Source: Protula sp. h YS-2021 (taxonomy: Eukaryota; Annelida; Polychaeta; Sabellida; Serpulidae). From it: a stretch of 64,000 bases of DNA. Below the pieces are notes generated by a model, which saw only the letters and a list, made by a program, of their open reading frames with translations, was not told the origin of the DNA and did no database searches. The translations under genes and the position numbers were made by a program. Below, piece after piece: positions 57,830 through 64,000 of the stretch. The stretch is taken from contig OX457024.1 of assembly GCA_949752745.1 (NCBI GenBank), positions 105,127,190 to 105,191,189 on the forward strand, read 5' to 3'. Position 1 is the first letter of the stretch. Each line of letters opens with the position of its first letter.

Positions 57830-60800
57830 CATACTGGGACATTATTGGATCGTAATGAACTCATGTGTTGGTGAATAAGAAATAACAAACATTTGTCCTT
57901 TCATTAAATCATTTTGTTTTGCTTGTTTCCTTTTTTTACATGTGGAGCGAGTGAAGAATTTGGCGGTTCATACACAGAATCAGGGGTCAATTGAGAACCG
58001 GAGTTGAGCTCAAAGTTGAGATGTTAAGCGTACATTGATGCAATTTATATATAAAACGATTCACTGTAATTACTGTAAGGATCCAAAACAGAGATGTCGA
58101 TGCCATTAGTACTTTAATCGACCGATTGGAATTATAGTTCTGATCGACACTTACCATGAACTACAGTGATTGGGTCTGCAGTTCATCGGGGCTAGCTGTT
58201 CCGAATAGGATCCCGCAAAAAAAAAAAAAGTGCTCTGAAGGAACGACATGAATATTTTTTAAAATCCACCCACTTTATTTTTCTTTGTACGACACAGAAA
58301 AGACTGATAATTGAAGATGTCCGCTATTAAATAACGTGAATAACATCTAACATCAACATTTCATATTAAATGTATAAATATATTTTGTGACAAGTGAAAA
58401 TGAACAAAACACAATAAGCCATTTCATGCTTTCCAGTGCGCATGCTCAGTAGAAGAACGTTGTGAGATTAAAGTGGGGGGGGGGGGGGGACCTAAAGAGG
58501 TAAATTAGAAAAATATACTGGAAGCTTGTTTTCTCTGCCATGGCGTGTCTAGAAGGTGTGAAGGTTATCCCTAAAAACTGGAGTCCTGTGTTTGCAAATT
58601 CACTTGTTACTTTGTTTCCTTCCGAAGCGTCAGTCTCTGGGAAATCCTGGGAATTCCCTGTATTATCCCCAATACTGATGACGTATCAGTGTTAACTCAT
58701 AGGCGTGGACACCGGGTGGGGGTGGGGGAGGGGGCGAAGGGGCCTCAGCCCCCTCACTTTTCAGAGTGGGGGCATAGTACATTTATCGAAAGTTTCCCCC
58801 CCCCCCCCCGCAGTTGTAAAAACGTGGCTACGCCTCTGGGTTAGCTGCAGTTTTATCTTAAACCAAAAGTTACACCTTTTGGTTTAGTTTAAGAAAAGAA
58901 AAGAAATAAATTAAAGTGAAAAACGATTTTGATAATTTTTCATCTTCTATAAGCGTGTGGGGTAGGGGAGGAGAGGGAGGAGTAAGGAGAGCCCATTCAT
59001 AATCATAAAAAATAATGTATAATTTTAGCTAAAACCTTTTTTTTAGCCAGGCACCTCAGTGCCACCAGGGACCTCGGCGCCAACAAGCACCCCAGTACCA
59101 CAGGTGGTATTGACGCTCGTCGCTGACAGCAGCCTCTCTTGGAGCAGCCCTAACTCGCCTTTTCTGACAGAGAAGATCAACACAGGAAACAAGTTTAAGA
59201 CAGAAGCAGCATAAACAAACAGAAAATATATTGAAGAAAATACATAAAGGATACCACTAATGTATGATGATTAAAAAAAATACTTTTCAGTTTTAGCAAT
59301 ACATTTTTATTTCATATTTAAATTCACTCGGTATTTAAATTACTTGTGCTTGCTAATGAGCTAGTACTCTGCATCTGTTCTGTTCTGCTGCATCGGAGTC
59401 TCCGTAAACTATTTTTAGGGTCATGCTGTACTGAGTACACTGCCAGTACATACAGTACTATTGCTCTACTCCAGGACCTCTGACGGTTCTGTATATTACA
59501 ATACCCTGCTGCTATGCAAAGGGTGGACAGGTAGGGAGTCAGAAAGACATACACAATTATTGTTTCTAAGAAATCTGACTCCAAATTTATGTAGATGTTT
59601 ATTTCTATTGCCCATCTATTCTGTTGATTTGAATTGATTAATTACCTCTCCTCACACCAAGCTTCCTCAAAACCCATTTCCGAGTCTTGGCGTAAATATG
59701 TTCACAAGAGTCACCCAACCGACAGAATTGAAAGAAAATATTTAGAGTCCAGCCGCAACCTTAACTGACAATTCTAGGTCTCTAAATCCCAGAGTACTAA
59801 GTGGTTATTCACATAAATACTCAAAAGGAGTTTCAACTAAAATCTATTGGCCTAATCACGCCCTTACCATACAGGTTGACCTTATATGGAGTGCCACTGC
59901 ACCATAACTAGCATTTAGAACAAAGTGGTGGTCGGTGTATGTAAATACATGATATAAATTTTTTTTTTCGCCTGGGGCACGATGCTCCACCTCACCCACA
60001 AGGTGAAGAAAAGTGTCCCAAAATTAAGACAAATTTCTATAACATTTTTACATGTATATAGTCAAAACGAATTTTTGCATATGGTAATGTTTTCGTTCAG
60101 TTAAAGGACACCATATGTTTTGCACCTTCCTTTATTTCAATTTAAAGTTCAGTAACGCCTCTCTTGAAATATTCATATATCAAAATAGATTCTACGTGAA
60201 CCTGGTTAAACGTCACTTTGCACGGCGAAGTTATATAAATTTTGCATCGCCTGTCATAGACGACCTTATGCATAAAAGGATTGTTCCACTGTTTTATTGG
60301 GAAACATCCCTGGGTAAGTACCCACTTGTGAATGTTTTGTTATCATGTCAGTAACATCAGTAGTTGCAGTTTGATCTGTATATTATTTCACAGAACTTTC
60401 TTGTCATTCTTAACTTTACAGGACCAACGTGCAGTTGAAAATCTCTTTTATCAGTTACAAGGAATCTGAAATTGCTTGCACAATGAATACTGACGATAAA
60501 ACATTTCAAACACTTTGTTTATTTTCCATACCACAAACGATTATTCCAAGTACAATCTAGATAAAATCTGAACACCATTACACTGTAAGTGTCCTTATAT
60601 AAGAACTGAATATTACAGATCTGAATGCTATTCACATCCCCAAAATAGGATTTAATTGCAATCTAATTATACTTGTGTTTACTCCGATATCCTATAGTCA
60701 GTTTTGTCATGCAGCCCGGCATTCACTTATTTATACACGCTAGACTATTATGGCACCTACTATTGCACCCCAGCATTCACTTTTTTTGCACCCGAGACTA

Positions 60801-63800
60801 CTGTGGCACCTACTGTTGCATTTTACTTTAAACTTTTTCATTTACACCTGCTGGTTCAACACCGCTTAGATCCAGAACAATTACCCTTCGCCCACCCTTG
60901 ACCTCCCGATCTGGACTCCCAAATGGCAGCTTGACGGGTCGAAATAGTTTCTGTATGGCTGACATTGTTTTAACAATGCCAGACCAAACCCTGACATGAG
61001 ACAGGTAATAAGTGTAATAAGACTCCCATGACTTCAGGAATTTCAATACACTTGATTGTGTGTTGACATTTTTTTATTACACAAATTCCCTAAAATGCTT
61101 TAGAGAATCATTGTATAGATGCCTATAATTTCAGGGAATACGTGTAATACCTTAAAATTTTAGGGACTACGCGTATTCCCTGTTGATCGCACGGAATTCA
61201 CGCATTCCCTAAACATTTCAGGGAATACGTGCATTCCCTTATTACACAGATTCCCTGTAACATATCTACGCAATAGATTGTTGTGTTCCTAAAATAACAA
61301 CTTTGGTTTTCCTTGGTTCCTTGTTGCACTTCCTACAGCAAAACAGTATTGTTGTTCACAGAAACGACCTTACTCTTTAGGGAATTTCCAATTGACGATA
61401 ATGACAATAGCGTTTCAATACCATCTCTTGCGATTAATAGCCGGACTGAGACGATAAATTAGGTACTCGTCGATTTCAGCGTCTTCTATTTATTGTATTT
61501 TTTATTGCAATTGTACTGCTTTACAAGACAATCTCCTGTTACTGGTTACTTTAACGCATAATTTTAATCAATGAATCTTTCAACAATTTAACGTAACGAC
61601 GATTAAGTAAGTCACTTAGAACTACCGACTTGATTGATGGATTAACTTCTGAAATTATTTTCAACATATGACAAGAAATCATTTACAATTTCATTCACTT
61701 TGTTGAAAAATATACCCCCCCCCCCTCCCAAAAAAAATATCAACCATAACTATACATTTCCCCTAAATGTTCCCAGGCTAAATGTTAGGATACCATCGTG
61801 ACATTTGGACCAGAAAACACTTGGTTTGAAGAAATTTCGGCCAGAAGACAAAAAAGTGACATCTGAACCATTTCAAAACAATTGTCTAAAGTTTTGATAT
61901 TTTTAATGATGTCATACGACTTTGGGATCCGTGACAGTACATATAGTGAATAGTTTGCCCTTTCAATATGTGTGCTGTTGAAAGCGATTTTGGTTTGTAA
62001 ACCCGTTTAGAAAAATATCTGTTGTATACAAGTTTTCACCATTCTACTACTGATATCTACAGATTCATCTCCAACTATGTAATTTTAGTTTGGGGTAAAT
62101 TTTGTTGGGATCATCTTCTGAAATCTTTTCTTCGGCACTTGCGACAGTGGCTGACATATAATAATACTGTAAAGATCTTTCCAGTGGCTGACATATAACA
62201 ATACTTTAAAGATTTCGTTTTGAAGCTCGCTAAATAGTGTGTATGATCTCACTCTGCGACCTCTACAGTGGCTTGAGCAAACAACGGTATAAAAATAAAA
62301 TCTTTTAAATCTAAGAGGTCCTGTTCAGTTACTGCAACAAAGAATGGTTAAAAACAAATTATTCAAACTTTTCACTTCCGGCCGTAACGTCTCTGGCTCG
62401 TACACCTCGGGCCAAAATGTCTTTATTCCAAAAGTCACTAGCACAAAAATTCAAACTGTTGGATACATGAATCCTCTGAAAGAGACTGTCAATAGTTTTT
62501 CCGCCTCCAAGTAAATGTTGATTACTTTTAAATTTTATACACCTGGCTGGCCAACCGATTTCTGTTTTTTACGCGAAATTATTTAGATCTGGCTGGGTGC
62601 CTTCTTTTCAATTGCGGTATGGGGACGAAAAACAAGGTTCTTTGTCGTCACCTTATATCTTTCAGTATTTTCTTTGTATCACTTTGGTCTTCCTACGTTT
62701 ACCTGAGATTTCTAATATTCTGGGGGTACCAAGTAACATTTCTCTTGCCCCAACATTATTGCATTTTACAAAGGAGTAAAACAAAAAAATACAAGATAGT
62801 TCACCCGTTCTGTCCTTAGAAACGGATTGAAACTCTATAAGGTCACTTCTAAGGTGTGTTATTTACCTTTTAATACCTAGTGGCATCTTTCGAACAATGC
62901 CCCGCACTTTCGACAGAATGTACGACATTTATGCAAGCGAATGTAAGGTCAGCAACATTTAGGAAACGCCATTTGGGTCAACGACATTTAAGCCAGCAAT
63001 ATTATGGTAGCATTGTTAATTGCTATCGTCAAACGTCAAATAGAAAATTTCAACAACGGGATTTCCACTCGACATTTCCTCCAGTTACCTAATGAAGAAT
63101 TAATAAACATTATGCAAAATATTTTCTTATTGTGTATATCTTTATTTATACTTCAACTACATTACAACACGCCTGTCGCTTAGCAGCTGGGATAGATTGC
63201 TTGGTGACGTAAAATCTTGGGATTTCTAGGGTCTTTGGTTATGCGATATGATAACAAAGAAAATAAAATGTCAGCAACCTGTGTTGTAGTCGACATTTCT
63301 TCCTATAACCTAATGAAAAGCTAATAAACAATATATAAAATATTGAGATTGAACAAAAACGTCGTTGAAATAAAAAAATACAAGTCCTCCAAAAACACGT
63401 ATGCTTTGACCAAAAAAAACGAAGAAATGTTTGAAACACCTATATTAAAAAACTTTTAAATAATAAAGATATTAAACAGTTGCAATTTAACTGTGAATAA
63501 ATGGATAGATTTGCCTAGAATATTAGTATGTTCATGCCCAACCGGACTAGATCTATTTTTCGGCGTTACGCTTTTAATATACATATATTACATTCAGCAA
63601 GCATAAATAATCAATTTTTGAAGGAAAATACCAAACGTTATTTTCCGTTGTTAAAATAAGTGCATTACATATTTGACAGTTGTTTGTTTGATGTTTAACG
63701 TCTCGTTCAGCAACTAGGATGGCTGTAATAGGACACACTTGCTAAAGGAATAAGTGTAAAAAAGACGGAAGAGTTAGAAATCGTAAAAGAAGAGCTAGAA

Positions 63801-64000
63801 AGAAATCAATTGTGTTTAGACACCTCTTACGACATGCCCAGAACAGAAAGCAGTGGCTCTATTTTTAATATTTCCCCCACCCACAGTGGGTACATCTGAC
63901 ATCATTCATAGACATTTTTCCTAGGTACCACCGCAAGTAATAGCTGAAAAGTTCCAAGAGAAAGCTTCTGGGATCGGATATCAATGGCCGTTGTTCAACT
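57830..64000. other. Non-coding right arm
   Basis: No gene supported. Homopolymer runs at 58475-58489 (G) and near 58796-58809 (C). Direct repeats: CAGTGGCTGACATATAA with AATACT at 62144 and 62183. Repeated ATTCCCTAAA / AGGGAATACGTG words at 61080-61250. Word-like phrases at 61780-61870, 62385-62430 and 62900-63000 resemble the transposon ends at 53-54 kb. A third dispersed-repeat copy is cut at 63972-64000. Confidence 0.5.

Noticed and set aside
59324..59584. 86-codon minus-strand frame with two hydrophobic segments, loosely like the end of a seven-helix receptor
   Set aside because: The NPxxY-like match is poor, no upstream exons were found and another frame is equally plausible. Not supported as a gene.

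Overview
This is nuclear DNA from an animal, most likely a lophotrochozoan such as a marine mollusc; that is an inference from the intron-rich housekeeping gene, the very high load of tandem repeats and the transposon families present, not a firm identification. There are no bacterial operons, rRNA genes or CRISPR arrays.

Layout. (1) Positions 1-16554 hold no exon I can recognise. They contain long minisatellite arrays (48-bp unit at the left edge, 38-bp unit at 1.67-3.23 kb, 55-bp unit at 6.97-10.15 kb) and two datable DNA transposons: a Mutator-like element with a FLYWCH gene and a 9-bp target-site duplication (11571-13209), and an internally deleted Tigger/pogo-like element with TA duplication (14552-15379). 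This stretch probably lies in the last or penultimate intron of the next gene. (2) Positions 16555-39636, minus strand, carry 20 exons of the mitochondrial Lon protease LONP1, read exon by exon with consistent splice phases into 1009 codons. The substrate-binding N-domain, Walker A and B, and the catalytic Ser/Lys pair are all present; only about the last 60 residues are missing, off the left edge. Its introns hold minisatellites, a hAT element with 8-bp duplication (36650-37519), tRNA-derived SINEs, and a composite element with a 155-bp satellite (19.1-23.6 kb). (3) Positions 39.7-56.3 kb are AT-rich and mostly non-coding: a decayed Ty3/gypsy pol remnant, foldback MITEs, a Tc1-like remnant, elements whose ends are built from short repeated 'words', and a possible EF-hand-like terminal exon. 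(4) At 56362-57624 on the plus strand there is one intact intronless gene, a 420-residue ankyrin-repeat protein resembling ANKRD34. (5) 57.6-64 kb is non-coding with small repeats.

The most unusual observation is inside LONP1. At six of the twenty exons (7, 9, 11, 12, 19, 20) the adjacent intron carries tandem copies whose unit includes the exon edge plus its splice site. Because the copied exon pieces encode residues conserved in all Lon proteases, the exon must be the source and the intronic arrays the derivative. Several copies keep a usable donor, and some keep reading frame. I know of no description of a gene with so many splice-junction-spanning minisatellites.
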